A stretch of 50,425 nucleotides of DNA, taken from Sphingorhabdus sp. (GTDB lineage: Bacteria; Pseudomonadota; Alphaproteobacteria; Sphingomonadales; Sphingomonadaceae). The position numbers and the translations under genes were made by a program. Positions 1 through 7,802 of this stretch are shown here, one piece after another; position 1 is the stretch's first letter, and the number at the start of each line of letters is the position of its first letter. The notes under the pieces are model-generated. The model searched no databases and was not told the origin of the DNA. It saw only the letters and a list, made by a program, of their open reading frames with translations. Location of the stretch: positions 1 to 50,425 of the forward strand of contig NZ_JARXAI010000043.1 in NCBI RefSeq assembly GCF_029865925.1. The letters run 5' to 3'.

Positions 1-605
1 ATAAGGCCACACATAGCTCCCAGAACGCCCTGTGTGGCGCAGTCGTCGCAATCATCGGGGTCATGCGCGTCACCCACAAAACAGCGGTAGCAGGGGGCAT
101 CTTCGTGCCATCCAGTGAACGTTCCGATCTGTCCATGAAACTGGCCAATGGCGGCGCTGACCAAAGGCACTTTGGCGGCAAGGCACAGGTCGTTCACGAT
201 AAGGCGGGTTGCAAAGTTGTCGCAACCGTCAATGACGACATCGACGCCTGTTAGAATGTCTGCCGAGGTGGAGCGGTCGATACGCTGCTTGATTCCATGG
301 AAGGTCACGTCGGGGTTTAACCGCGCCACGGCGGCGCCCGCGGCATCGACTTTCTCCGTCCCAATATCGTTTTCGCTGTAAAGCATTTGCCGTTGAAGAT
401 TGGACAAGGACACAACATCATCATCAACGACGCTAATCGTTCCGACGCCAGCGCCCGCAAGATATTGGATGGCGGGACAACCTATGCCGCCCGCACCAAT
501 CAGCAACACATGGCTCGACAGCAATTTGGATTGTCCTGCGCCGCCGATGTCGCGCAGCACGATGTGCCGAGCGTAACGGTCAAGTTGCTGGTCGCTAAGC
601 GTCAT
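1..605 (-). CDS. moeB: MoeB/ThiF-family adenylyltransferase (3' end off window)
   Basis: This is an E1-like enzyme. In this family the protein adenylates the C-terminal glycine of a small sulfur carrier (MoaD for molybdopterin synthesis, ThiS for thiazole). The first 201 residues are present and the rest lies beyond the left edge. A glycine-rich nucleotide loop GAGGIG is at about 37-42, an acidic DDD at 61-63, and a CxxC pair at Cys172/Cys175, which is half of the usual zinc site. Cys189, in CATQGV, sits where the family has its catalytic cysteine. The ATG overlaps the TGA of dut (ATGA), so the two are probably translated together. MoeB is favoured over ThiF or HesA, but the carrier protein cannot be told from sequence. 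Confidence 0.85.
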   Translation of the reverse strand, partial: MTLSDQQLDRYARHIVLRDIGGAGQSKLLSSHVLLIGAGGIGCPAIQYLAGAGVGTISVVDDDVVSLSNLQRQMLYSENDIGTEKVDAAGAAVARLNPDVTFHGIKQRIDRSTSADILTGVDVVIDGCDNFATRLIVNDLCLAAKVPLVSAAIGQFHGQIGTFTGWHEDAPCYRCFVGDAHDPDDCDDCATQGVLGAMCGL

Positions 606-1051
606 ACCCCGGTGGAACCAAAACCCCCGGTGCCGCGCGCGGTGTCGTCAAGCGTGTCCACTTCAATCATCTCACCTTGGGTGACGGGCGCAACGACGAT
701 CTGCGCGATCCGGTCGCCTTTGGTGATGAAGAAATCATCTTCGCCCAAATTCGCAAGGATAACCTTCACTTCGCCGCGATAGTCACTGTCGATAGTGCCG
801 GGTGTATTCAGGCAGGTGATGCCATGCTTCAGCGCGAGGCCCGAGCGCGGGCGCACCTGCACTTCATATCCGTTGGGAATGGCAAAGGCAAAGCCGGTGG
901 CTACCGCGTGGCGTTTGCCCACACGCAGGGTCATGCTCTCGGCGGCGCAAATGTCCATGCCCGCGGCGCCAGTTGTTGCATATGCTGGCAGCGCCAGGCC
1001 TGCGCCATGATTCAGGCGCAAAACGCGAACTTCAACCTTTTGCGAGGTCAT
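602..1051 (-). CDS. dut: Deoxyuridine 5'-triphosphate nucleotidohydrolase (dUTPase)
   Basis: Cytosolic trimeric dUTPase that splits dUTP to dUMP and pyrophosphate, keeping uracil out of DNA and feeding dTMP synthesis. At 149 residues it has family length and all five motifs: GAAGMDI (28-34), RPRSGLA (68-74), [11 protein letters not shown] (85-95), KGDRIAQ (111-117) and the C-terminal GTGGFGSTG lid. I chose the ATG at 1051. A TTG two codons upstream would add only Met-Pro. The start lies 20 bases inside the end of coaBC and the stop overlaps the moeB start, so it is the middle gene of a tight cofactor/nucleotide operon. Confidence 0.95.
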   Translation of the reverse strand: MTSQKVEVRVLRLNHGAGLALPAYATTGAAGMDICAAESMTLRVGKRHAVATGFAFAIPNGYEVQVRPRSGLALKHGITCLNTPGTIDSDYRGEVKVILANLGEDDFFITKGDRIAQIVVAPVTQGEMIEVDTLDDTARGTGGFGSTGV

Positions 1052-2315
1052 GGGCAACCTTCTCCATCAATTTGCGGGCAATGACATCTTTGGGGCTTTC
1101 GGGCCAGCTATCGACGCCATCTTTGGTGACAATGTGAAAGGCGTTATTTTCGCCGCCCATCACATCGCCGGACACGTCATTGGCGACAATCCAGTCGCAG
1201 CCTTTTTTGGCCAGCTTTGCCTGCGCATGTTCGCGTATTTTTTCGGTTTCCGCCGCAAATCCAATCAGCAGCTTTGGGCGGTGCTTATGGGTGGCAAGGC
1301 TTGCCAATATGTCAGGATTCTCGGTTAAGACGAGGGCTGGTATCGCGTCGCCATCCTTCTTGATTTTCTGGTCAGGAGCTTGCGCCGTCCGCCAATCGGC
1401 TACAGCGGCCACCATGATTGCGGCGTCGACGGGCAGAGCTTTTTCTACCTCGGCCTGCATTTCAAGCGCGGTTTCGACATTAATCCGGACAACGCCTGGC
1501 GGTGTTTCCAGATGGACAGGTCCAGCAATGAGCGTGACTTCAGCGCCCAGATCAGCTGCTGCTGCGGCAATGGCAAAACCCTGTCGCCCCGACGAACGGT
1601 TGGCGATGTAGCGCACAGGATCAATCGCCTCATGGGTTGGACCAGCGGTAACCAATATGCGCCGACCGACCAAAGGGCGGCGGTTCATGTTCGCAAAATC
1701 CGGCTGCGCTGCAAGCGGCGCAGCGCTCGGAACGGTCGTTGGCGAACGCCCAGCGGTTAACGCAGTGTTGAAAGTCTGTCCCAACATCGCGCAAATCTGT
1801 TCTGCGACGGCAGGCGGTTCAGGCAGACGGCCGGGACCAAATTCGCCGCATGCCATTGCGCCTTCGTCGGGTGCCATGATGTGCACACCATCGGCGCGCA
1901 ATTGCGTCAGATTTCGTTGAGTTGCCCGATGGTTCCACATACGCACATTCATGGCAGGAACCGCAAGTACGGGCTTGTCAGTGGCCAGCAGGATCGTGGT
2001 GGCGAGGTCGTCGGCAATTCCTGTCGCCATTTTTGCCATGATATTGGCAGTCGCGGGGCAGACAACTATCAGATCGGCCTGACGGCTCAACTGGATATGC
2101 CCAATCTCGCTTTCCTCTTTCAGGTCGAACATATGACCATACACCTGATCCTCGGTCATCACCGCCATGGACAATGGTGTGACGAACTCCGCCGCACTTT
2201 TGGTCATCACCGCCCGCACAGGGATGCCCTGCCGCTTCAGCAACCTCACAAGCTCAAGTGATTTGTAGGCAGCTATACCGCCGGTTACGATCAAGAGTAT
2301 ACGTTTGTCTGACAT
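1032..2315 (-). CDS. coaBC: Bifunctional phosphopantothenoylcysteine decarboxylase / phosphopantothenate-cysteine ligase
   Basis: Catalyses two successive steps of coenzyme A synthesis: ligation of cysteine to 4'-phosphopantothenate (CoaB, C-terminal half) and decarboxylation to 4'-phosphopantetheine (CoaC, FMN-dependent, N-terminal half). The CoaC half shows GGIAAYKS (12-19), the active-site His73 in IGHIQLS, the PAMNVRMW motif (120-127) and Cys156 in the flexible flap. The CoaB half begins near 215 with [10 protein letters not shown] and SSGRQG. The ATG at 2315 shares one base with the ubiB TAA (TAATG). An in-frame GTG seven codons upstream is possible but less likely. Length is 427 residues, normal for the fusion. 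Confidence 0.96.
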   Translation of the reverse strand: MSDKRILLIVTGGIAAYKSLELVRLLKRQGIPVRAVMTKSAAEFVTPLSMAVMTEDQVYGHMFDLKEESEIGHIQLSRQADLIVVCPATANIMAKMATGIADDLATTILLATDKPVLAVPAMNVRMWNHRATQRNLTQLRADGVHIMAPDEGAMACGEFGPGRLPEPPAVAEQICAMLGQTFNTALTAGRSPTTVPSAAPLAAQPDFANMNRRPLVGRRILVTAGPTHEAIDPVRYIANRSSGRQGFAIAAAAADLGAEVTLIAGPVHLETPPGVVRINVETALEMQAEVEKALPVDAAIMVAAVADWRTAQAPDQKIKKDGDAIPALVLTENPDILASLATHKHRPKLLIGFAAETEKIREHAQAKLAKKGCDWIVANDVSGDVMGGENNAFHIVTKDGVDSWPESPKDVIARKLMEKVAHDLAKG

Positions 2316-3865
2316 TAGCTCAATCCTGTCGCCCACATGGCTGCTGCCCCAAAGGCCCCCGCAAGTGCCGCCACGAGGAGATAGCGGCCAGCGTTACCCT
2401 TGCCCTTGCGTTCCCAGATGAGTTGAACAGACGGCAAAGGCGGCGGTTCGGGCGCGCCGCCTTTGCGCGGCAGCTGTTCATCCAGACGGCGGATAAGGTC
2501 GGGGATCATCTTCAGCGTATCGGCTTGTTTGCGCAAACCATCCGCCAGCATAGCCTCAGGGCCAAGCTCTCCGCGGATCCAGTCGCGCACATAAGGTGCG
2601 GCGACATCCCACATATTGATGCTTGGGTTCAACGAGGTTGCAATGCCTTCAACCATGACCATCGTTTTTTGCAGCAACAACAAATGCGGCTGGGTCTGCA
2701 TGTCGAAATCACGCGTGATCGCAAACAGGCTGTCGAGCATTTGCCCTACTGACAATTCGCTGACTGGTTTGCCGCGCGTGGGTTCGCCTACGGCACGCAG
2801 TGCGGTCGCGAATTCGTCGACATTGTGATAGCTTGGAACATATTGCGCCTCAAAATGAATTTCGGCGACGCGTTTGTAATTGCCCGTTGTTAATCCGTAG
2901 AGAATTTCGGCCAACCAAAACCGCGCTTGCCGGTTGATGCGGCCCATGATGCCGAAATCAATGGCTACAATGGTGCTATCGGCGCGGACAAACAAATTGC
3001 CTTGATGCATATCGGCGTGGAAAAAGCCTTCCGAAATGGCCTGGCGCAAAAAGGTAAGGACAAGTTTTTCAGCTATTTTTTTGAGGTCATGGCCAGCCGC
3101 CTTGAGCGCGTCGATATCGGAAATCTTGACGCCGTCGACCCACTCGAGCGTCAGGACGCGGCCAGAAGTCCGATCCCAGTCAATCGTCGGGATCGTATAG
3201 CCTTCGACAGCTACCATTGCGTCTTTCAGTTCGGACGCGCTTGCCGCTTCACGGCGCAAGTCCAACTCGCGCAAGGTCCAGCGTTTCAAGTTGGCGATGA
3301 CCAGTTGCGGACGCAAACGCGCCGCTTCGCCGCCAAGTGCTTCCAAATGCGCAGCGGCCCATTCATAAGTTTCAATGTCGCGGGCAAATTGTTCGCGGAT
3401 ACCGGGGCGAAGCACTTTTATCGCAACATCCTTGCCTTCGGACGTCCGCGCGCGGTGGACCTGCGCGATCGAAGCTGCGCCAACCGGCACCGGATCGATA
3501 TATTCGAACAAAGCGGCCGCTGGCTTATTCAGGCTGGTGTCGATCTGCGCATAGACAAGGTCGAAGGGCGCCGGGGGCAATTGGTCCTGAAGCATTAGCA
3601 GATTGTGCACGGCTTCTTCGCCAATGATGTCGGGCCGTGTCGCAAGTGTCTGCCCAAGCTTAATCGCCGCAGGGCCAATGGCACGAAACGCCCCGGCATA
3701 ATCCGGCACTTTGGGTTGGATCGTGCCAAATCGCGCAATACGGAGAAGGCGCTTTACTTGCGGCGGGGTGTCACGATCAGCCTCAATGGCGCGCAATGCC
3801 CCGTGGCGCGCAAGAATACGGCCCCATTTGAGCAAGCGAAAAATATGTGTAGCTGGACGGGTCAT
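2315..3865 (-). CDS. ubiB: Ubiquinone biosynthesis accessory protein UbiB (ABC1/ADCK-type atypical kinase)
   Basis: UbiB is a membrane-anchored ABC1 protein-kinase-like ATPase required for ubiquinone synthesis, acting as an accessory protein and not as the hydroxylase it was once named for. The 516-residue protein shows the family KxGQ segment (KLGQTLATRPD), the alanine-rich loop GAASIAQVHRA in place of a glycine loop, the catalytic HADMHQGNLF segment, and AIDFG as the DFG metal site. A C-terminal hydrophobic stretch (about 490-512, AGRYLLVAALAGAFGAAAMW) is the expected membrane anchor. It lies 11 bases downstream of ubiE in the same direction, a common ubiE-ubiB pairing. Confidence 0.95.
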   Translation of the reverse strand: MTRPATHIFRLLKWGRILARHGALRAIEADRDTPPQVKRLLRIARFGTIQPKVPDYAGAFRAIGPAAIKLGQTLATRPDIIGEEAVHNLLMLQDQLPPAPFDLVYAQIDTSLNKPAAALFEYIDPVPVGAASIAQVHRARTSEGKDVAIKVLRPGIREQFARDIETYEWAAAHLEALGGEAARLRPQLVIANLKRWTLRELDLRREAASASELKDAMVAVEGYTIPTIDWDRTSGRVLTLEWVDGVKISDIDALKAAGHDLKKIAEKLVLTFLRQAISEGFFHADMHQGNLFVRADSTIVAIDFGIMGRINRQARFWLAEILYGLTTGNYKRVAEIHFEAQYVPSYHNVDEFATALRAVGEPTRGKPVSELSVGQMLDSLFAITRDFDMQTQPHLLLLQKTMVMVEGIATSLNPSINMWDVAAPYVRDWIRGELGPEAMLADGLRKQADTLKMIPDLIRRLDEQLPRKGGAPEPPPLPSVQLIWERKGKGNAGRYLLVAALAGAFGAAAMWATGLS

Positions 3866-3876
3866 CTGGTGCGGCG

Positions 3877-4608
3877 TTAAACCTTCCAGCCGCTGTGGAT
3901 CGCGACCAGTCCGCCCAATATAGGCTCGACTTTGGTTTGCACAAAACCAGCCTCACCAATCATGCGCTTGAAATTCTGCATATCTGGGAAACGACGAATG
4001 GATTCGACGAGATAACGATAGCTGTCTTCGTCTCCTGCAATTGCCTTGCCAAGCTTTGGCACCAGCTTGTCCGAGTAGACATCGTAAATTTGCGCAAGAC
4101 CAGGCCATTCGACCGTGGAAAATTCAAGGCAGAAGAAACGGCCGCCAAAACGCAGGACGCGATGGGCCTCACGCAGTGCCTTGGGAATGTCGGTGACGTT
4201 GCGGATGCCAAAGGCGATCGTGTAGGCATCAAAATGTGCATCGGGAAAGGTCAGCGTCTCAGCATTTTGTGCGGACCAGATGAGGCTATCGATGCCGCGC
4301 TTCATCGCACGTTCCATGCCCACATCCAGCATGTCTTCGTTGATGTCAGAGACGGTTACCTGCGCACCGGATTTTTCCATGCGGAAGGCAATGTCGCCCG
4401 TTCCCCCTGCCATGTCGAGAATATCCTCGCCAGCACGCGGTTTTACCCGACGGACAAAGCTGTCTTTCCACAATCGGTGCGTGCCGCCCGACATTGCGTC
4501 GTTCATAATGTCATATTTGCGCGCGACATTGGAAAAGACGTCGCCTACGCGCTGCGTCTTTTCTTCGGGGCTTACTTGCTCATAGCCAAAGGATGCGGTG
4601 TCATTCAT
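3877..4608 (-). CDS. ubiE: Ubiquinone/menaquinone biosynthesis C-methyltransferase UbiE
   Basis: SAM-dependent C-methyltransferase of quinone synthesis. It methylates 2-polyprenyl-6-methoxy-1,4-benzoquinol, and demethylmenaquinol in organisms that make menaquinone. The 243-residue protein carries the SAM motif I ILDMAGGTGDIAFRM, a post-I acidic position (VSDINEDML), and the UbiE signatures YDIMNDAMSGGTHRLWK near residue 34 and AFGIRNVTD near 130. It is the first gene of the minus-strand run ubiE-ubiB-coaBC-dut-moeB and is divergent from mutM across a 58-bp gap that must hold both promoters. Confidence 0.96.
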   Translation of the reverse strand: MNDTASFGYEQVSPEEKTQRVGDVFSNVARKYDIMNDAMSGGTHRLWKDSFVRRVKPRAGEDILDMAGGTGDIAFRMEKSGAQVTVSDINEDMLDVGMERAMKRGIDSLIWSAQNAETLTFPDAHFDAYTIAFGIRNVTDIPKALREAHRVLRFGGRFFCLEFSTVEWPGLAQIYDVYSDKLVPKLGKAIAGDEDSYRYLVESIRRFPDMQNFKRMIGEAGFVQTKVEPILGGLVAIHSGWKV

Positions 4609-4666
4609 TGTGTAGTCCCCTAGCGGATTGTTGCGCCAGCCGCAAAGGCTGTTAGGTGAAAATCAT

Positions 4667-5479
4667 ATGCCCGAATTACCTGAAGTGGAAACGACTGTCT
4701 CCGGCCTGCGGTCGGTCCTTGAAGGCGAACTGATTGTTCGTGCGGAACCGCGCCGTGCAGACCTGCGTTGGCCAATCCCACCCGATTTGCGCCAGCGGCT
4801 GACGGGCGCACGGATAGAGACGCTGGGGCGCCGCGCCAAATATGGCCTGATCTATACCGACCGGCAGGACGTGCTGATATTTCATTTGGGGATGTCTGGT
4901 CGTTGGCGTGTTGACCCGGCGGAAATCGAAAAGCACGATCATTTCATTCTGGAAACGGCGAGCGGGCGGGTAGTCGCGTTGAATGACCATCGCCGCTTCG
5001 GTTCGTTGGACATTACCGATTCGGACAAACTAGACGCATACCGCTTCTTTGCAACAATGGGACCGGAGCCACTGTCAGACGCATTCGATGCATCTGTTTT
5101 GCAAAAGGCGCTGCATGGCCGAAAGGCACCAATCAAGGCGATGCTGCTGAACCAGAATGTCGTCGCGGGCCTGGGGAATATCTATGTGTGCGAAGCGCTC
5201 CATATGGCCGGCATTGACCCAATTTCCGCCGCATCAAGCATCAGCAAGCCGCGATTAAGCCGATTGGTGGTCGCGATTAAAGAAGTCCTTACTGCCGCGA
5301 TCGCCGCTGGTGGATCGACGCTACGCGATTTTGCAGCCCCTGACGGTGCGCTTGGCTATTTCGCCAAGGACTGGCGCGTCTATGGCCGCGCGGGGGAACC
5401 GTGCGGCTGCGGTGCTACCATATTGCGGCGCGTCGATTCGGGACGGTCGACCTTCTACTGCCCGAAATGCCAGCGATAA
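4667..5479 (+). CDS. mutM: Bifunctional DNA-formamidopyrimidine glycosylase / AP lyase (Fpg)
   Basis: Base-excision repair enzyme that removes 8-oxoguanine and formamidopyrimidines and then cleaves the abasic site. The mature N terminus PELPEVET (Pro2 as nucleophile, Glu3) fixes the ATG at 4667, preceded by AGGTGAA. Longer in-frame extensions would bury Pro2 and destroy activity. Other family landmarks are GRRAKYG (the lysine near 57), NDHRRFG, and LNQNVVAGLGNIY. The C-terminal zinc finger ends in FYCPKCQR, but its first half reads PCGCG, so one residue separates the first two cysteines instead of the classical two. With mutY at 27515 the window holds two of the three GO-system enzymes. Confidence 0.96.
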   Translation: MPELPEVETTVSGLRSVLEGELIVRAEPRRADLRWPIPPDLRQRLTGARIETLGRRAKYGLIYTDRQDVLIFHLGMSGRWRVDPAEIEKHDHFILETASGRVVALNDHRRFGSLDITDSDKLDAYRFFATMGPEPLSDAFDASVLQKALHGRKAPIKAMLLNQNVVAGLGNIYVCEALHMAGIDPISAASSISKPRLSRLVVAIKEVLTAAIAAGGSTLRDFAAPDGALGYFAKDWRVYGRAGEPCGCGATILRRVDSGRSTFYCPKCQR

Positions 5480-5493
5480 TGCGGCAATATCAG

Positions 5494-5522
5494 GTTGACG
5501 AATCTGTTAGGCAGGGTTAAGG
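5494..5522 (+). promoter_or_regulatory. Possible promoter for rpsT
   Basis: TTGACG at 5494-5499 is a good -35 hexamer. The -10 candidate 17 bases on (TTAAGG, 5517-5522) is poor. The site lies 66-94 bases before the rpsT ATG in the mutM-rpsT gap, which suits a strongly expressed ribosomal protein gene. This is a weak call based only on hexamer resemblance. Confidence 0.3.
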
Positions 5523-5587
5523 GCCGCTCCTTAAACGCGTGTACCGCATGGGTATGCCTTTTCAAATATGGAAATTCGAGGACAAAA

Positions 5588-5851
5588 ATGGCCAATACGC
5601 CGCAAGCAAAAAAGCGTATCCGTCGCAACGCGCGTCGCACTGAAGTAAATGGCGCACGCGTCAGCCGCATCCGTACTTTCATCAAGAAAGTCGAATCGGC
5701 GATCGCACTTGGCGACAAGACTGCTGCAGCCGCAGCGCTTGCAGCAGCGCAGCCTGAATTGGCGCGTGGCGTATCTAAGGGTGTCTTCCACAAAAACACA
5801 GCTTCGCGCAAATTTGGCCGCCTCACAAAGGCGGTCGGCGGTCTCGCTTAA
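5588..5851 (+). CDS. rpsT: 30S ribosomal protein S20
   Basis: Small basic ribosomal protein S20, which binds 16S rRNA in the body of the 30S subunit. The 87-residue sequence begins [21 protein letters not shown] and ends in the conserved [17 protein letters not shown] block. Start chosen at the ATG at 5588, behind GAGGAC. An in-frame extension to 5495 has no conserved content. It is followed by a strong terminator, so rpsT is probably its own transcription unit between mutM and dnaA, an order seen in many alphaproteobacteria. Confidence 0.97.
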   Translation: MANTPQAKKRIRRNARRTEVNGARVSRIRTFIKKVESAIALGDKTAAAAALAAAQPELARGVSKGVFHKNTASRKFGRLTKAVGGLA

Positions 5852-5891
5852 ACGGAACTGACTGTGCCGGATCGTCCGGCTGCTAAAATTC

Positions 5892-5921
5892 AAAACCCGC
5901 CGCGATCACGGCGGGTTTTTC
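5892..5921 (+). terminator. Rho-independent terminator after rpsT
   Basis: Perfect 7-bp GC stem CCCGCCG / CGGCGGG (5896-5902 and 5909-5915) with a 6-base loop CGATCA, followed by a run of five T. Flanking A and T runs extend the pairing to about 11 bp. It begins 41 bases after the rpsT stop. This is a textbook intrinsic terminator. Confidence 0.92.
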
Positions 5922-6209
5922 TTTGGTCCATGTAATATTATTGAAATATGAGGATTTCCCGCGATTCGGGAGAGATGTCCGTAGTTGCGGGTTAAAATAA
6001 CCATTAAAATCAATAGTATAGATATTAGTTAACGCATTTGCTGACGTCTTACCGAGTCAATGGCATTTATTTCATTTTTTTTTAAGTGCGGCTCTTGATC
6101 GACTCGATTTTAGGGGTCTAAGAATAGAGCGTTCAGCAACGCATGACGACAGTCAGGCAATGCCCTACATGGAGAATATAATCGCAGCACCCGCTGCATT
6201 TGGCAACAA
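5922..6209. other. AT-rich intergenic region upstream of dnaA
   Basis: About 290 bases without a recognisable gene, clearly more AT-rich than its surroundings (for example a T9 run around 6075). It holds a 13-base inverted repeat GGTTA-AAA-TAACC (5990-6002) and another, TCCCG-N5-CGGGA (5957-5971). I see no clear match to the DnaA box TTATNCACA on either strand, so it is not an obvious oriC. TTGATC at 6095 followed 18 bases on by TAAGAA could be a dnaA promoter, but that is weak. Best read as the dnaA promoter/leader region. Confidence 0.5.
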
Positions 6210-7730
6210 ATGCGCAGCTATGCTCCTGTTGATCCGTGTCCGGTAGATAGCCCGCGGTTGTGTAGTACTGGACGGGGTGGGAAATCGGGGGCAGCCAAGT
6301 TGGCCGAAGGTAATTCAGTATCGCATATAGATTCGGGTCAAGCAGGAAGCGCAAATGATGCTTCAATGCTAAACTTACGTTTTGACGCCGATTGGCATAA
6401 TATTTCTTCAGGATTGCGACGCGATCTTGGCGCGCAAATTTATGGGCAATGGATTCGTTCCATAAGCCTTGGCGATTTTTGCGACCTGACAGGCACGCTG
6501 GAGCTTTTGTTGCCGTCGGATTTCTCTGCCAGCTGGGTTTCGGACCATTATGCCGACCGTTTGCGTCTGGCTTGGTCAATTACCAATAGCAGCGTCAAGC
6601 AGCTAAAAATCCGGACCCGTCCTGGCGCGCCACGTGTGGAGTTGCTCCGCGCTTCCAACAATGCGGAACGTGCAGTGGCGCAGGAGGCAAGTGAGGCTCT
6701 TGCGCCGCGTTCCGCGCTTGATCCGCGGATGACTTTTGCGAATTTCGTTAAGGGCCAAACCAATGTTCTTGCCCTCAGCGCAGCAGAACGCGTCGCGTCC
6801 AAAGACAAGCCACTTTTCAACCCGCTGTATCTTCAGGCTGCGACCGGCCAAGGCAAGACGCACTTAATGCATGCCATTGGCCATGCATATTCTGAGGTCA
6901 ATCCAGACGCACAGATCCTGTATATGTCGGCTGAAAAGTTCATGATGGAATTTGTGACCGCTATGCGGCGCAAGGAAGTTATGGAGTTTAAGGCGCGGTT
7001 GCGTGCCGTTGATGTTCTTCTGATTGACGATATCCAGTTCATCATTGGCAAGGTATCAACGCAGGAAGAGTTTCTGCACACGATCGACGCCATCATTGGT
7101 GCTGGCAAGCGCTTGGTCGTTTCCGCTGACCGCGCACCACAAGCGCTGGACGGTGTTGACCAGCGCATCTTGTCGCGCTTGTCGATGGGTTTGGTCGCCG
7201 ACATTCAGCCTGCTGATCTTGAACTGCGTCGTTTGATTTTGGAGCAACGCCTCGCTAACATGCCGGAAGCGCAAGTCGGTGAGGATGTTGTAGAGTTTCT
7301 CGCCCGCACCATCAGCCGCAATGTCCGCGAATTGGAAGGCGGATTGAACAAGCTGCTCGCTTACGCACAATTGACCGGCAAGCCGATTACCCGGACGCTC
7401 GCGGAAGAACAGCTCAAAGATATCTTAAGTGCATGCCGCCGCCGCATCACTATTGACGAAATCCAGCGTGCGGTGTGCGAATATTATCGCATTGATCGCA
7501 GCGAAATGTCGTCCAAGCGTCGCGCCCGCGCCGTGGTTCGTCCACGCCAAGTGGCCATGTATCTGGCAAAGGTCATGACGCCGCGTAGCTATCCTGAAAT
7601 CGGTCGCAAATTCGGTGGCCGCGATCACTCGACGGTCATTCATGCTGTGCGCTTGGTCGAAGGCCTTCGTCAGCAGGACAGCGAAATGGATAATGACGTC
7701 CGCGCCTTGCTGCGCCAATTGGAAGCTTGA
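6210..7730 (+). CDS. dnaA: Chromosomal replication initiator protein DnaA
   Basis: AAA+ initiator that binds oriC, melts it and loads the DnaB helicase. Domain I is seen from about residue 60 (DWHNISSGLRRDLGAQIY). The AAA+ core has Walker A ATGQGKTHL near 210 (Ala at the first glycine position, which the P-loop consensus allows), Walker B DVLLIDDIQF near 268, and the sensor-1 region VVSADRAP. Domain IV ends in the DNA-binding signature GGRDHSTVIHAV. The start is uncertain: 6210 is the longest ATG, but the first about 50 residues look unconserved. TTG at 6300 (with GGGG 9 bases upstream) or ATG at 6366 would fit family length. dnaN is not downstream, unlike the classical dnaA-dnaN operon. Confidence 0.95.
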   Translation: MRSYAPVDPCPVDSPRLCSTGRGGKSGAAKLAEGNSVSHIDSGQAGSANDASMLNLRFDADWHNISSGLRRDLGAQIYGQWIRSISLGDFCDLTGTLELLLPSDFSASWVSDHYADRLRLAWSITNSSVKQLKIRTRPGAPRVELLRASNNAERAVAQEASEALAPRSALDPRMTFANFVKGQTNVLALSAAERVASKDKPLFNPLYLQAATGQGKTHLMHAIGHAYSEVNPDAQILYMSAEKFMMEFVTAMRRKEVMEFKARLRAVDVLLIDDIQFIIGKVSTQEEFLHTIDAIIGAGKRLVVSADRAPQALDGVDQRILSRLSMGLVADIQPADLELRRLILEQRLANMPEAQVGEDVVEFLARTISRNVRELEGGLNKLLAYAQLTGKPITRTLAEEQLKDILSACRRRITIDEIQRAVCEYYRIDRSEMSSKRRARAVVRPRQVAMYLAKVMTPRSYPEIGRKFGGRDHSTVIHAVRLVEGLRQQDSEMDNDVRALLRQLEA

Positions 7731-7802
7731 GTTTTACTTTTCCACCCCTTTTCAACAGCCTTTCCTGCGCTTATTCCCCGAGATTGAATCGGAGGGAATC
7801 GG

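Noticed and set aside
2927-3598. 223-codon plus-strand ORF opposite ubiB
   Set aside because: Shadow of ubiB in moderately GC-rich sequence; composition is not protein-like and no family is recognised.
3895-4623. 242-codon plus-strand ORF opposite ubiE
   Set aside because: Antisense shadow of a well-conserved methyltransferase; the translation has no recognisable domain and no ribosome site.
5922-6209. oriC call for the dnaA upstream region
   Set aside because: AT-rich, but no cluster of recognisable DnaA boxes; called only as an intergenic/regulatory region.
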